From: Gymnothorax reevesii
Taxonomy: Eukaryota; Chordata; Actinopteri; Anguilliformes; Muraenidae
DNA: 64,000 bases
NCBI GenBank assembly: GCA_029721435.1
Contig: CM056592.1
Location: forward strand, 32,933,611-32,997,610
Direction: 5' to 3'
Under the pieces are notes generated by a model. The model worked only from the letters and a program-made list of their open reading frames with translations, made no database searches and was not told where the DNA came from. Made by a program: the position numbers and the translations under genes. This document shows, piece after piece, positions 1 through 11,965 of the stretch. Numbering within the stretch: the first letter of the stretch is position 1; each line of letters starts with the position of its first letter.

Positions 1-2325
1 TGAATTACCCCCCGAGTTTCGTACCCACACATCTCCCGACCGAACCGTTCCCGCGGCCTGCCCTCGCTGGGCCAAACCAAGCAAATTCTCATTATCGCTG
101 CACTAAACTATCTGCCATGAAGTAGCGTTGGTGGTCGGATGTGTCCTTGAAAACAGCAGAGGCACATTAAGCTTCGCTTAAAGTTGCTTGGGGTGGGATG
201 TGCTATCCGTGAATTTGTACAGCTGGTCTTCAAAAATGTGTATTCATATCTGCAGTGTGCATTCTGCATTAATGGCGTTTTTCTTCGCTGAACTTGTCGG
301 CACCGCGATATAACATCAAATAGGCTAAGAAGCTTACATACTGCTCACAGCTTCTCATTAAGCACTTTAAAAGCTAAATTCAATAAACTGTTTCCTTTAC
401 CGTCGAGCAGTAATAAGTGGAAATCCTTCAGTTCCACCGATATAAACCAAAAAAAAAAACAAACAACATCATAACCGAAAACAGGACTAAAAGAATTTGG
501 TGAGTAATACACGCATACAGTACATTCTATCTGTAAAAATCTGATCAAAAGCAAAACTTTTGGCTCTCCATTTTGTCTGCCCTTAATATGAAGGAATTCC
601 ATCATGGTCCCGAGGTCGGGACACAGGGGGGCCGCAAATCAACCCTGACAAACCCCTACTAAATCTGTACGAATGTCACTGCCCTCTCACACTGTCACAG
701 TCTTCTGCTCTTCTCCAGTGTAATACTGCGGACGTTTGCCAACAAAAGCAACAGAAATCACACCCTGGACGGAGTCCAAGCAGGAAAGCGGGGAATTGGG
801 AGGGGATAGGGGATCCCCCACCAGATTACAGGCAGAGACGCAGGATCGATTCGGGAGGTTATTTACAGCAGGGAGAAGCGTAACCGCTCGACCGGTGTCA
901 GTGTGTGGCCAGTGGCTGGGAAACAGGCAGGACCCGTATTCTCTCGCTGTCCTGTGGGAGCGGAGAGCCCAGACGGGCACTTCTCACGGGCAGCCTGCCA
1001 GAGGACCCAACCTGGCACATTCCAGGCACGAGGACCACAGCTATAACCCCAAAAACACTGATGTGTCCCGCGAATAAAGAACATACTACAGCCCCTAAAA
1101 CAAACATTTTCCACTGTAGTAACCATATCACGTAACCCTTTTTAAAAAAAGATACGTGTGGACACATGCACAAAAATTGTGACGCATACATCACAGCTAT
1201 TTGAACGTTTTGTAAATTAATGGTCAAGCCACACAAGTTGGAGAAACGGAGGGATCTCCTCTAAACGATACAACTATTGTTTACACTGACTAGAAACGAC
1301 TTTATTGCAAATAAAACTCGTCCTAGCGCATGTAGATATGAATCCAGGCAGCGCCTTAGTTTTTGAAGCCGGCATGGAATTACTGTTGTCGGTTAATTTG
1401 GGACTTTGGATTCCATATCGTCAGCCTCATGAGAGTATTAACAGTAAAAGGCATCCCATTGACTGAGAGCAAGGATTGCAGTCTGCTGGCTCCATTTTAA
1501 CGAGCTTTCTTGGAATGTCTATTTCCCACTGGGCACGCTCCATGAAATTGTGGGAACCAGTACGTTTGTTGTTGACGGTCATCAGAATTATTTCCAGTGG
1601 AACTCATTGAGGCCCGATAGCATTATTACCACTGACATCTCGTCATTCAGAGGAACACAAAGGACACACTTAAATCAGAAGCCACTTCATACAAGGGAGG
1701 TTTTTTTTTCAGGTACAATGACGACTCAGCCAGTGGACAGTGAGGAACTGATGGATGGGAGCATGATGCAAACCAGAACCTCGTCCCGCATTACAGTAAC
1801 TTGCAGTATTTCACTCTCAGAAATAAGGTGTATTTTGCTTATCTTCATGGAGTAGCACCTTATAGTTCTTCATGCAACTTTCTAATAAAGGGATAAAAGG
1901 TATGACATCTTTAAGATGCCTCACCTTTAGAAATCATACTACCAAGCTGATTTGGTACGACAGATACCACTATCATTATCATCATTAGCGTAATTTTACA
2001 GTGTATTTAATTTTAAATTAAATTTGCTGCTCTATGTGCTATATATCCATCCTGGCATTTATAAAATTGGTTTAAGAATTGCAAAAAAAAAAAAAAAAGA
2101 AGTGCATTCTGTCTTGAAAGTAGAAAGCTGGTGTTGGGCTGGCCCAGCTCTACAAGGCCAGCAGCCATAGTTGACTGTGATGCACCTGACTCTCTAAGCA
2201 AAAACTCTGGTGTACTAGTGACTCTCTAAGCAAAAACTCTGGTGTACTAGACCTCTCGTGCAGTTATGCATCTGGTCTTTCCAACTTTCTTTCTGACCTG
2301 GCATAACCCAAGTTGCGCTCTTCGC
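1..2325. other. Non-coding stretch, no recognised gene
   Basis: No exon or mobile element recognised. The part around 600-1050 is richer in G+C and CpG, so overlapping frames stay open on both strands (up to about 113 codons), but none shows a domain, low complexity explains their length, and opposite-strand frames overlap each other. An A run lies at about 2083-2098. Confidence 0.5.
2188..2250. repeat. Tandem duplication of a 32-bp unit
   Basis: Two adjacent copies of a unit beginning GACTCTCTAAGC and ending GTGTACTAG, starting at 2188 and 2220. The copies are essentially identical, which points to a recent local duplication. Confidence 0.9.
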
Positions 2326-2329
2326 TTAA

Positions 2330-2533
2330 CCCTTTCAGCGCCGTGGGCATCTATAGTTGCCCAATGATGTAAGATATCAAAGTCAGATGCTGTTGAAAAC
2401 CTATCATGTGGCAACTTGTTTAAAACAGCTCCCGCAGGGAACTCTTTTAAACAAGTTGCCACATGATAGGTTTTCAACAGCTAAGGATAACTACAATTTT
2501 AATTCCTTGAAAATGTATTCGGCGCTCAAAGGG
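2330..2533. mobile_element. Palindromic TTAA-flanked MITE, family A copy 1
   Basis: Non-autonomous DNA element of 204 bp. It is flanked on both sides by TTAA (2326-2329 and 2534-2537). The ends are inverted: CCCTTTCAGCGCC at the left and GGCGCTCAAAGGG at the right. Its centre is a near-perfect palindrome (about 2389-2481) with two arms of about 43 nt around a loop of only a few bases. TTAA duplication and CCC ends fit a piggyBac-type transposase acting in trans (known for that superfamily; assignment here is inference). Five further copies lie in the window. A 90-codon frame across it is a by-product of the palindrome. Confidence 0.88.
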
Positions 2534-3674
2534 TTAAATAAGCAGTGCATACATATGTTTACCTGGCATCTTCAATTCCTTGACCATTTCATGCATAAAA
2601 TAGCCTTCATCTCTAAAAAGAACATTTAAAAAGCTTAGAATTAAAGCAGTTTTTTTTTCAAGCAGTAATCCAAAATGTATCTTCATGGATTCCAATGTAA
2701 TCATTAGCGCAGCATTTTTAGCATCTGCAGCTCTGTGGGTCGTTTCCATGCTACGTGAAATGGAACACTAGCACGAGGATGGGGACACGGTGACAAAATG
2801 TGCTGCTAGCGCTCTGGAGTGATGACTTCTGAAAGCGGTGGCTTTGTAAATATAGACAAAGACTGAATTAAAAGAAAACCTACACATGCTTCAAAGACCG
2901 ACAGAATTCAAAAACTTTTAATGGAACTGTATGCCTGCAGTTGATTCATTTTATCCACAAAATAATACAAGCGCTAGCTCGTTGTGTAAATTTATCCTGT
3001 GACCCTGCAGGGGCCTCAACTCAAATAAATCAACAAGGTCTTATGACTCAGATGATAATTAATTAGCGGCACACAAAGCAAGTTTTAGTAATTGATGAGT
3101 AGAAGGGAATAATTGATACGAGGAGAAATGACCTGCCAGAATTTAAGGACTCAGAATTGACTGGACTAATGCAGGTACACAATCAAATATGGACACCTGA
3201 TTTTCCAACATCTCAGTCTGAAATCAAGGAGATCAATATTCATCCGGTCCTCCATGAGCAGCTATGATAGCAACCACTCGACTGCTGAGCTTCCTGTGAG
3301 ATGTATGAAGATTTCTGAGGTGATCTGCTGTCTTGCCAGCCCAAAAAAAGCTAAGTTTGGACGGGCGATAATGTCTGGTGAATAGCCCTGGATCAAAGTA
3401 AGCTACATTCCCCATGTGCCTTTCAGTCCTGTTGCGACAGAACCTCGGGTTTCACAGTGACATCAGATCAATTAGGCGGTTTACTCTCAGAGCATGGCTA
3501 TTCATACCTTGAGGTGGTTGACAACAAGGTAGATATGATTACCTGCACAAGAAAAGAATTTGTTTCAGAATTTTTTTTCCCCACCTGGATTGGTACCCCC
3601 TTAATTACGGAAAGTGAAAGATCAGAAAGAAAAAAATTCTTTACAGTCAGCTTTGCCGTTTATCCCCACATTGT

Positions 3675-3800
3675 TTCGCAGGACTGAGATCAGCACCCTG
3701 TGCAGGCCAGTCAACCTCTTCCTCTTCTTTCTAAAGCACATGTGGGCCTCGTTCTGTCCAAGAGGGGGACAGACACAGGCTTAACCCAGGACATGTTCAC
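3675..3800. repeat. Possible fragment of a fish DNA transposon
   Basis: The phrase around 3685-3710 (GAGATCAGCACCCTGTGCAG followed by GCCAGTCAA) resembles a common teleost Tc1-like transposon interior that I recall. The match is short and from memory, and no ends were seen. Confidence 0.22.
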
Positions 3801-4398
3801 ATACTCTAGGCCAAGGTCTGTATTGTGAATAGATTTGAACCAGAGGATTCTAAAACCACAGAACAGACATAAAAATTACATGAATGCATCAGCCAGTCGG
3901 CCATATTCTGCAAGACTTCTAACGCCATGGGCCTGCCTGTTTAGAATTTTTGGTCTCACTTTTCTGATGTCACTGCCGTTCACCGTGACGTTTCAGTCTT
4001 ACCCAAGATGGTGCTCATGATCACTACATTCAAGATAAAATTACCCGATGGAATTGTCTGTTCTGCTGTTTTAAAGCTATGACTTGCACATGCTAGCATG
4101 CAAGCTGAATACCATTTGGTAAAGTAGGCACCGCTAAATTTGACTGGTCTTGACTGACAGCCTTTAAGTAGATGGGAAATTTACTTTTCATAATACAAAA
4201 TGCACCCCCATAGTACAAACTCCCTTGTAATACTAGACAAATTATACATCCACTTCAAAATACACAATTGAATACAGCACCCTCTTACCTCTTATATATA
4301 GCAGCCATTTAGACTTCATCATTTAGCCGAGGGTGGAAAAGACAAAAATGGCCATTGAGTGTCAGATGGGTCATACTTCTCCCAGAGAACACCCACCC

Positions 4399-4440
4399 CT
4401 CTCTCTCTCTCTCTCTCTTCTTCTCTCTCTCTCCCTGTCT
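4399..4440 (+). repeat. (TC)n simple repeat
   Basis: Pyrimidine tract of alternating TC with a TTCTTC interruption. Open frames crossing it read Ser/Leu-rich peptides and are not genes. Confidence 0.9.
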
Positions 4441-6033
4441 CTTCTGCATTGAAATGCCGTCAAATTGTCTGCATTTTAATCATCAGAATACAAGGATATT
4501 CTCTCATCTGCTTCAGAAGAGACAGTCCAATAGAGAAAATCCTGCCAGCATTCTCAGGTCTTACAAGCGAACTGTTCCCAAATATACGCAGATAAGCCAG
4601 TGGTAAGAGATCCGTGAGACGAAGGGGAGACGTCCACGAGGTAGAATTTGCGGTATGCAGTTTACAGGTGCAGAATCTGTGCAATGCATTATCAGTGTAA
4701 GCTTTTTATATGGAATATCTCAATGAGAACCATAAATACATCAAGTTCAACGAATATAAATACCAATTTTTATGAAATATGCTAAACATGGAAGGTCAGG
4801 TTTATTTCCTGTCATTTCCTCCAAGTCAGAGGTCATGCTAATTTCACCATTGCTTTCATGTGTCTCTCCCCCCCTCCCCTTTTTTATTTAGGCAAACATC
4901 GAGGGTAATAAACTATAACATATTTTGGTCATTGGACTACCAGCACAACGTTTTACGCACATGGGGGAGATTCAGATCTGTATATTTACATGTGAGACAA
5001 ATGTAAATATTTACTCCATTCAGTGTATATATGAGCACATCTTTATAGTGTAAATAAACCCAGACTTTAGAATAAACGCACTTGTTTCGTATATGTATAC
5101 ATCACCCCAACCTCAAAAACTTAGTAAAGACTGAGCACCAGATACCTGCTGGAACCAAACTAATGATTCGGCCACGTGCTTCAAGTTTTAAGCATAAGTC
5201 ATAATTAAATTTATGATACGGACACACTAACATCAGTAAATATTGAAAATATGCAAAATCCTGATTAGATGTTGGATTTTTGAAATGTGTCATGGCGTAA
5301 ATCAACCTTTTCATCCAAATGGCAGAGCAGTATGTAGCAAATATCATTTCCTGGAAAGCATCACAAAGGAGGGTCATGTGACACGTGTTTTTTTTTCTTC
5401 TTCATGGCCTCAAACATTTCAGGTTCATGTGTGACACTAACTGTCTCGAACCCCAGGGCTTGTTTATTATTGAAATGTGCTGCTGTTCACAGCTAAAGTT
5501 CACAGAACTACTTGCGTTTAGCAACACTTCATACAACAGTTCTATTCTACTGAAAAGCAACAGGCAGTAGCGAAGCAAAATACTTTGAAAAGACTCAAGT
5601 ATGTTTTATGTTTTTAGCATCCTTACAAAAGAACAGCGGCAGAAAGAGACCATTTAATTTTATTTATTATATATTTTCCCCAAATCACTCTTTCTGAATT
5701 CTGTTTATAGGAGCAAGTTTGTTTATTCGACGAGTTATTCTGAGCACTTTGTGACATTGCACCTGCTAATACAGCACTGGAATCATTCTCTAAGCTTCAG
5801 AGCAAGGCCACCGAAAATAGCTTTCCCATGAGTTTAGGTTTGAAAATAAAAAGACTAAATCAGCGCACGCCCCAATAGCTGGAATGACTCTGTCATGGGA
5901 ACTTTCTAGAAACTGATTAAGCTTTTAGATGTTAAAACAATCAAAGCGTACTTACATAGAAACAACTGCATAATTTTGATACTGTGACTTGTTTGTGCAG
6001 TAATGCAGTCACCTGGTGAAGAAACAACGCCAA

Positions 6034-6046
6034 AGGTCAAAGGTCA
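6034..6046 (+). promoter_or_regulatory. Candidate DR1 nuclear receptor element
   Basis: Two perfect AGGTCA half-sites separated by one A. DR1 is the known binding arrangement for RXR heterodimers (for example PPAR/RXR) and HNF4. It lies in sequence that shows no sign of being a repeat. Function is inference; a 13-bp match can occur by chance. Confidence 0.4.
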
Positions 6047-6864
6047 TGTGTGTGGGAGGAAATTAACCAGGAGACTGTGGTGAGATTACAATGGGAAAGC
6101 TGAGGGGGGCGTAAGAACAGTACAACGGGGAGTAAATGAGAGTCTCCGATGACCATGATGAGGCATCATAAGCTGACCTTCAAAAACCAGACCTCATTCA
6201 CAGGACCTATTCTGCTCCATTTTGCTGTAAAGCTGGGGTCGGCTGGCTGGGCTAATTTTAATGCAGGAGATCCTGAAAATATCTGTTAAATAAGTTTCAG
6301 GTTGACAGAACGGCTAAGACATGCAACATAAGGTACTAGTAATCTTCTTGTTCACCCAATGAGAAATATCATAACCACACACCATATCGCCCTCTAAAGT
6401 TTCTATCTCGACATGGAATCAGGTTGGCAAAGTACCTCTTTTCCCACAGCAAAAAAAAAAAAACAAACATGGTTCGTAATCATCCTGTAATGTACTGGTA
6501 TGCACTGCATTCAGAGTCTAAATTTATGGTTAAGGAGGTTGATGGCTTTGTCATCTGGAGGAGCAATCACTTTTTCCGTATCAAATTTATTTGCGTGGTG
6601 TTCGAGTACAGCAAGAACGACAAGGGTCCCTGGCGGACCCCTGAACGGGAGGCAACATGGGTGGGCGCCTTCGGCCAAACTTCAGAGAAGGCCTTCCAGA
6701 GACAAACGCGCTGAGTTATGAGACCTGACAGATTTTCTGCCGAATTGTTCCCGTCCGTAGTGCTTTAATGACAAATCCTCCCTCTTTAAGTCCACGGTCA
6801 GTGCTTAAGGCAGGAAACAACAGGGAGAAGCGACAGGGCGCTTCGATTTTTGAAGAGCTGTTAA

Positions 6865-6970
6865 CCCTTAGAGCACTAAACGCAGCTATTGTTGCTCAAT
6901 GACGTAAGATTTCAAAATCAAGGCTGTTGAAAACCTATGGTGTGGCAACTTGTTTAAAAGAGCTCCTGCA
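6865..6970 (+). mobile_element. Family A MITE copy 2, left half only
   Basis: Begins after TTAA (6861-6864) with CCCTTAGAGCACTAAACGC. It follows the family through the left stem arm (GTTGAAAACCTAT, GTGGCAACTTG) and stops at the palindrome centre near 6970. Loss exactly at the centre is what deletion of a snap-back structure would give (inference). Confidence 0.85.
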
Positions 6971-8140
6971 GTAACCTTTTCTGTCCCCTAAAGATGACAC
7001 GTTTTTCCCAGTAAGATGAACAACAGCCTACCCAAACAGATAGGGTAGGTTATACACACTGGTAAGTTAATTCTCTACGCATTACTTACATTTCAGCACG
7101 TTATTACAATGTTAAAACGTTCATTTATGCCACAGAACACAAGAATCCATGTGTGAAAGTCAATAACACCATGGATGTGATTTCTTTGGCTCCAGCCGTA
7201 AATTATTTACGATAACACACAGGCCTTGCATGGTCCATTGCTATTAAGCAGCAGCACTGATTTTATAGCAACATTTTAATGTTTAACTTAATTAAAATAC
7301 TGTGATAAAGTTGTAATTTAAAGTTTGAAAACCTGCAAAAAAGTCGTTGCTAAGCAAGGAATCCAGTACATTTTGTCTTCATCATAAAAATTTGCACTGT
7401 TTTTGCTTTCTTCTTCAGACTTATAACCCAAATCAAACATAAAATTGGTTACGAAATCCATTTTTTGCCATGTTGAGCATTCATTAAATGAGCTGTGGTC
7501 TGTGTTCGCTCACTTTATAGAAACAGAACAAGCTGTGATGTGTATCCTTCAGAAAGTGATTAAATTAATACCCACTTAGTATAGTTCATTAGTGTTTCCA
7601 CATCCAAAAGCTATACTCCTCCTTCCCTTTTGCAATGATTTTGACGTCAAAGACAGAGGAAAATCTTTTTTGAGGGTGCTGTTGGCAAAACAGCGGTTTA
7701 GTGTACACAAAAATCAGAAACCAAACAAGCTACGACTTTGCCGTCGAAAGGGAGCGCCACTGAACGGTGCTGGAGTTCTGTGGGGAGCACGCATGCAGTG
7801 ACGTCACTTCTGCTTTACCGCCGCTAGCATTCTGATAGCAACAGCAGAGAATCGTGGCCTTCACAGCTTGGCTTAGAAGTATAATCGCAATTTTCTGCTT
7901 GGTTGTATACCAGTAGAGTAAGGTATTGAAGTCAATGCCAATTGCAAAATGACCTGAAAACAGAACCCAAGAACTGCCACAAGATCATCATTTAGAGTAA
8001 CAACGAGAGGGTCCTTTTATTAATGCATACAATACATCTCAATAAACTGCGCACTTTACTCACAGCTAGTTCCAATCAAATTCGCATTCATACATGAATA
8101 AAGTACACGGTCATCTAAGAATTATAAGTTGGAAGCATTA
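6971..8140. other. Unique AT-rich stretch
   Basis: Nothing recognised. A 69-codon frame at 7592-7801 has no domain features. Confidence 0.45.
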
Positions 8141-8349
8141 AAACCCCTTTGTGCAGAATACAAATATTGCCAATTTTTTCCTGTTATGCGTGAGGTATTT
8201 AAGGCTTTATAACTCAGTATGTGTGTCACAGAGACTGTGGAAAATTATTCCGGTGAAACAAGACATTTGGAAATTCAATTTCAAAATTGATTATAACTTT
8301 AATTTCGGAATTTACAAACGTCAACGTCTATATTTGCACAAAGGGGTTT
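8141..8349. mobile_element. MITE E, 15-bp perfect terminal inverted repeats
   Basis: About 209 bp starting AAACCCCTTTGTGCA and ending with its exact reverse complement TGCACAAAGGGGTTT. TTAA-like bases adjoin both ends, so a TTAA-targeting transposase is likely. The interior is AT-rich, self-complementary in places and non-coding. Only one copy was seen in the window. Confidence 0.72.
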
Positions 8350-10063
8350 AAAAAAAGGTGCACAGGTTAAAGATAGGTGACTTTTTCTAACTGCACAGAT
8401 ACTGCTGTAATTTTTGCCTATTCTGCAGTCTGTCCACAAATCTGTTCAGAGAAAAAAAGAGGCAAAGAGTGACTATAGTTTCTGAAAACCGTTTTTTTTT
8501 TTTTGTCAAATCTCTTTGGAGGAGCTGCATTAAATCTTATTCAACATCTGGCACTAGCAGAAAGCAAAGTTAACAACCTCATTTACTTGCTTCAATAAAC
8601 AGTTCATGTGACACTGCTCTGTGAACTGTATCCAGACATGTCACCAAAATCTAACCCTTCCAGGACCAGTGAAACACTTGTCGGCGACACACAGGAGAAC
8701 TCAGTGATTAACGCTCTTATATAGAGGAAGCATCACATGACTTTGATCTTTCTCTCATCGCCTCGCATGTATGTAGCAAACCCTGGGAAAAATAACGGCA
8801 GAGATGGACACACCGATAAAGCTTCACACAGGTTGTGTCCTTCAAATACACCGTGCTTCACCAGAATAACACTGGGACAGCTTTACATGCTTGTTTTATC
8901 TGTTTGTCTTCTTTGGTTAATTGCAAAGGAGCCATCATTTCTGTTCAGGGAATTTAAGAAATGCAAACAAAAACACGCACATACAAAAACCAGACGGATG
9001 TTTTACTGGAACGAGTAAGTGTGTTATAGGTCTGCTGACGCCATGCAGTTGGAAAACAAGACTGCTGTTGCTAATCTCATTCCGCAGCGAGACACATCAG
9101 CGCTCATCTGCGACATGTCTCTGCTTTCACATCCAGAGATATCATGGCTTAACAACCCACAAAAGAACTTACCCAGAGAATGAAACAGCTCAGGGTCTAA
9201 AATTGCATGACATTACAGCTCAGAGCCCAGTACCAATTTCAGAATTTAGCGTGACCATATAGTAAGACTAATTAGCATGATTAAGTCATTAAAAAGGCAC
9301 CTTGAGTCCCTTTGAGTCTAATCATTTCCTGAACAAGTAACAAAAGATATAACATAAAAACGCCTTCCAGTTTGCGATAAAGCGCCATCACCAATTGCCA
9401 ACTCAAATCCCCCCCCCCCCCCCCCCAAAAAAAAAGTAAGAACAAAAAAAGAAATCTTTTCCAATATGTAAAGGGGTCCGCTATCTTTTGTACAGGTCAT
9501 CCTATCTTTTAGGTTCACCATCGCTAAGGCTATTGTAATACTCATTGGACGTTCATTGTAAAAAAAAAAAAAAAAAAACAGGCCAAATATGAAATGATCC
9601 AGTTACATTTTTCATTACAAATGATTAAATTGAATTTTTCCTTTAAGTACAGCTGCATGAACAGTTGTAGCCTCATTGGAATCATTCATTAACATTACTA
9701 CTTCTAGCCAGAAAATCTTTAATGTAAGATTAAGCTCTTGAATAGGTTACATACATATTGATCCAAAATGACAGCTGGGCAAAAACTGGCCAGCAGCTTT
9801 GCAGCAGGAGAATATGTCGGGTAATGACTGAGATTTTTTCACATCCTGGTAAGTCCTTACCTGTCCTCAGGCGAGGGATCTCTCAAAGGCCCTCATATGG
9901 CATCTTCCACACAAGATTCACACCGCAGCTCCACACATATCGCCTGTAGAATGAAAACACATCGGAATTCGCACTGTTGAACAATGAGACAAAAATGCTC
10001 TCAATACGGTGTCATATAGCGGAGTGGCAAAGGGGCTAAAATTTTTCATACCCCACATGGCAG
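8350..10063. other. Unique stretch with homopolymers
   Basis: No gene recognised. Frames of 93 and 113 codons (8737-9018, 8921-9262) overlap in different frames without domain features. An A run lies at about 9560-9578. Confidence 0.45.
9409..9435. repeat. C18-A9 composite homopolymer
   Basis: Eighteen C directly followed by nine A. The complementary strand carries an uninterrupted G18 run. A similar composite occurs at 55280-55312. Confidence 0.9.
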
Positions 10064-11965
10064 TAGAACAAAACAAATTGGGAATCATTTTGTTCGTTAA
10101 GATGTCAACGTTATCAAAACTGAGGTTGTACTCGTGAAATCTACCTTAAACATGTCATTTTAACCCCACATTTGCCATAAATCATGAAAATATTCAGCTT
10201 TCAGAAATCTCTTGTATTTGCCTATTAGCTGGATTTTTCAGCAGACGAATTGCAACCAGAATGGACACGGGATCTTTTCTAGGGACACGTTGGTTGTTCT
10301 GGCTGGGGGCTTTGCTGATGGTTAAAGTCGCGAAGGTTGTCCGTGGAGAAAGTGTATCTTGTCTTGATGAGCTGAACAGCACCCAGGAGGAGGCAGACGC
10401 CTGCGACTGCACAGTATTGTTCTGTCAAGACACCATTCCAGGATAATTGTCCGATGTGATAACGCCGACGTCCTTGTATTGCTATTGTATTATTCAAGCA
10501 AAGGAATGCTGGCAAACGAAGTTTGCTAAATCTCCTCAAAGTTGGGCAATTCCATTTGCCACTGCTTACCATCGAAGCACGCCTTGTCAGGATGCGATAC
10601 GACGAGTTCCTTACATAGACGTGGAAAACGGACCGCAGACTCTGCTCTTGCCAAAAATGCCGATGCATTGCAGAGTTTGACGAAATTTGAGGGCAAGGAC
10701 ACCTTCCTGGAATCATCACGAACGTTTGGCCTTTAACTGCACGGGAAAAAGGCCAAGCATGTTAAATCATCAAATGAGCTACGCTTCATTCTTGCCACGG
10801 CCACTGACAAAGCTGTGTCATTGCCACGAACTGAGAATGCTCATGAGTAACATGCGTTAGTTGTCATGGTTTGTGAGGTGTGCATGTTGTTTGGACCTTT
10901 CTTTGCAGCTCTCATCTGGGGACGATATCGAATTCCTGGGCAATCGAATACTTTACCCAGCTGGCTGATTGAGCTGGGGCAGCGCTTCCCCAGAATTGAT
11001 ATAAGCAGGATGTCCAGCACGCCTCCTTCGCTAGAGTGTCTGTTTTTAGATTCGCACTATAGCCAAAGATATCTGTAGTCAGGTTTGATATAACTTTGTA
11101 TCTTCTTATTGTTGGAGTTTCTTCTCACTTTTTCAATCTCGCTTTGCTTCCCGGGTTTGGACTATTATACGTCCTTTGGAAGCACGAGTACTTGCGTTTA
11201 GTCTAAATTATTGTCTGTGTTTGTACTGTGCTACACTCTTTCTCTCGGTCGTTGCGCTTGGCCTCCGTATACTACCGGCCATTACATTACGTGCACTTTA
11301 TCAGGTTACTGTTTGGTGCCATTTGCAAACCCAGTTGACCGTGGTTGGCATCAGTCAGATTCAATGGGACGTCTACCAAAATTCAACAAAAACAAATCTG
11401 CACAAGTGAGAGACATCACGCATTAAACAAAACAAATTTTGGGAAAATAAAGAGTTTTCTGAAACTTAAATATTCTAATGGATTATGGCAAATATGGGGC
11501 TAAAATGACATGTTAAAAGTAGATTTCACGAGTACAGCCTCAATTTTCATACAGTTGACATCATAATGATCAAAATGATACCCATTTTGCTTTGTTCAGG
11601 GTATCTCAATCTGATATCTAGGATATTTGCACTAAAAGACAGAGCAAATTTTAGGAAAATAAAGGATTAAAGGCTTTTAAAAGCACCACCCATGGTTTAA
11701 AAACCTCAAATCATATGGAAACAAATTCAAAATATGGGAATCTTACAGTTAGTTGCTATTTTGACGTTAACTTGGGTTGATATATAAATAGATGAGATTT
11801 CAAAAAACCTGGATATTTTTGTGGTTTATTGCAAATGTGGGGTTGCAATGACATGTAAAAAGTAGATTTCAGGAGTACAACCTCAATCTTCATTAAGTTG
11901 ACATCCTGCCAAACAAAATGATGCCAAATTTGCTTTGTGCTACCGCCGTGCCGATTTTGATTTCT
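10064..11965. mobile_element. Decayed DNA transposon with inverted arms
   Basis: A segment of about 150 bp at 10064-10215 reappears inverted at 11447-11602 and again, in the same direction as the second, at about 11794-11960. Shared phrases are GTAGATTTCACGAGTACA and GGCAAATATGGGGCTAAAAT on the right arms and their complements on the left. Coding remnants lie between the first two arms. This layout fits a transposon with long, partly tandem terminal or subterminal repeats. The superfamily is not settled. Confidence 0.68.
10261..11060 (+). pseudogene. Broken transposon protein, EEADT/GCDTTSS type
   Basis: Remnants of one protein can be followed in shifting frames. First comes a stretch ending LNSTQEEADA (about 10371-10402), then HALSGCDTTSSL with GKRTA and an alanine-rich continuation ending near 10735. 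After that come a short part with ENAHE near 10835 and AALIWGRY with a proline-rich follow-up near 10905-10940. Many fish and invertebrate transposon proteins share the order EEADTR, DTDV, HALTGCDTTS, IW. The GCD and GK spacing resembles FEN1/XPG-like nucleases, as found in Academ transposons (inference). Several stops and frameshifts make it non-functional. Confidence 0.58.

Larger units (their letters stand above)
2538..6864. other. Mostly unique AT-rich DNA
   Basis: No exon or intact mobile element seen. It contains a (TC)n tract near 4400-4440, a possible transposon fragment at 3675-3800 and a DR1 motif at 6034-6046 (listed separately). Frames such as 6424-6714 (96 codons) have no recognisable domain and start next to an A run, so I treat them as chance. 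Confidence 0.45.

Noticed and set aside
736..1077. 113-codon frame in a GC-richer segment
   Set aside because: Overlapped by four other frames on both strands; no domain; composition explains openness.
2357..2629. 90-codon frame with repeated TYHVATCLK
   Set aside because: The peptide repeat simply reflects the MITE A palindrome read through both arms.
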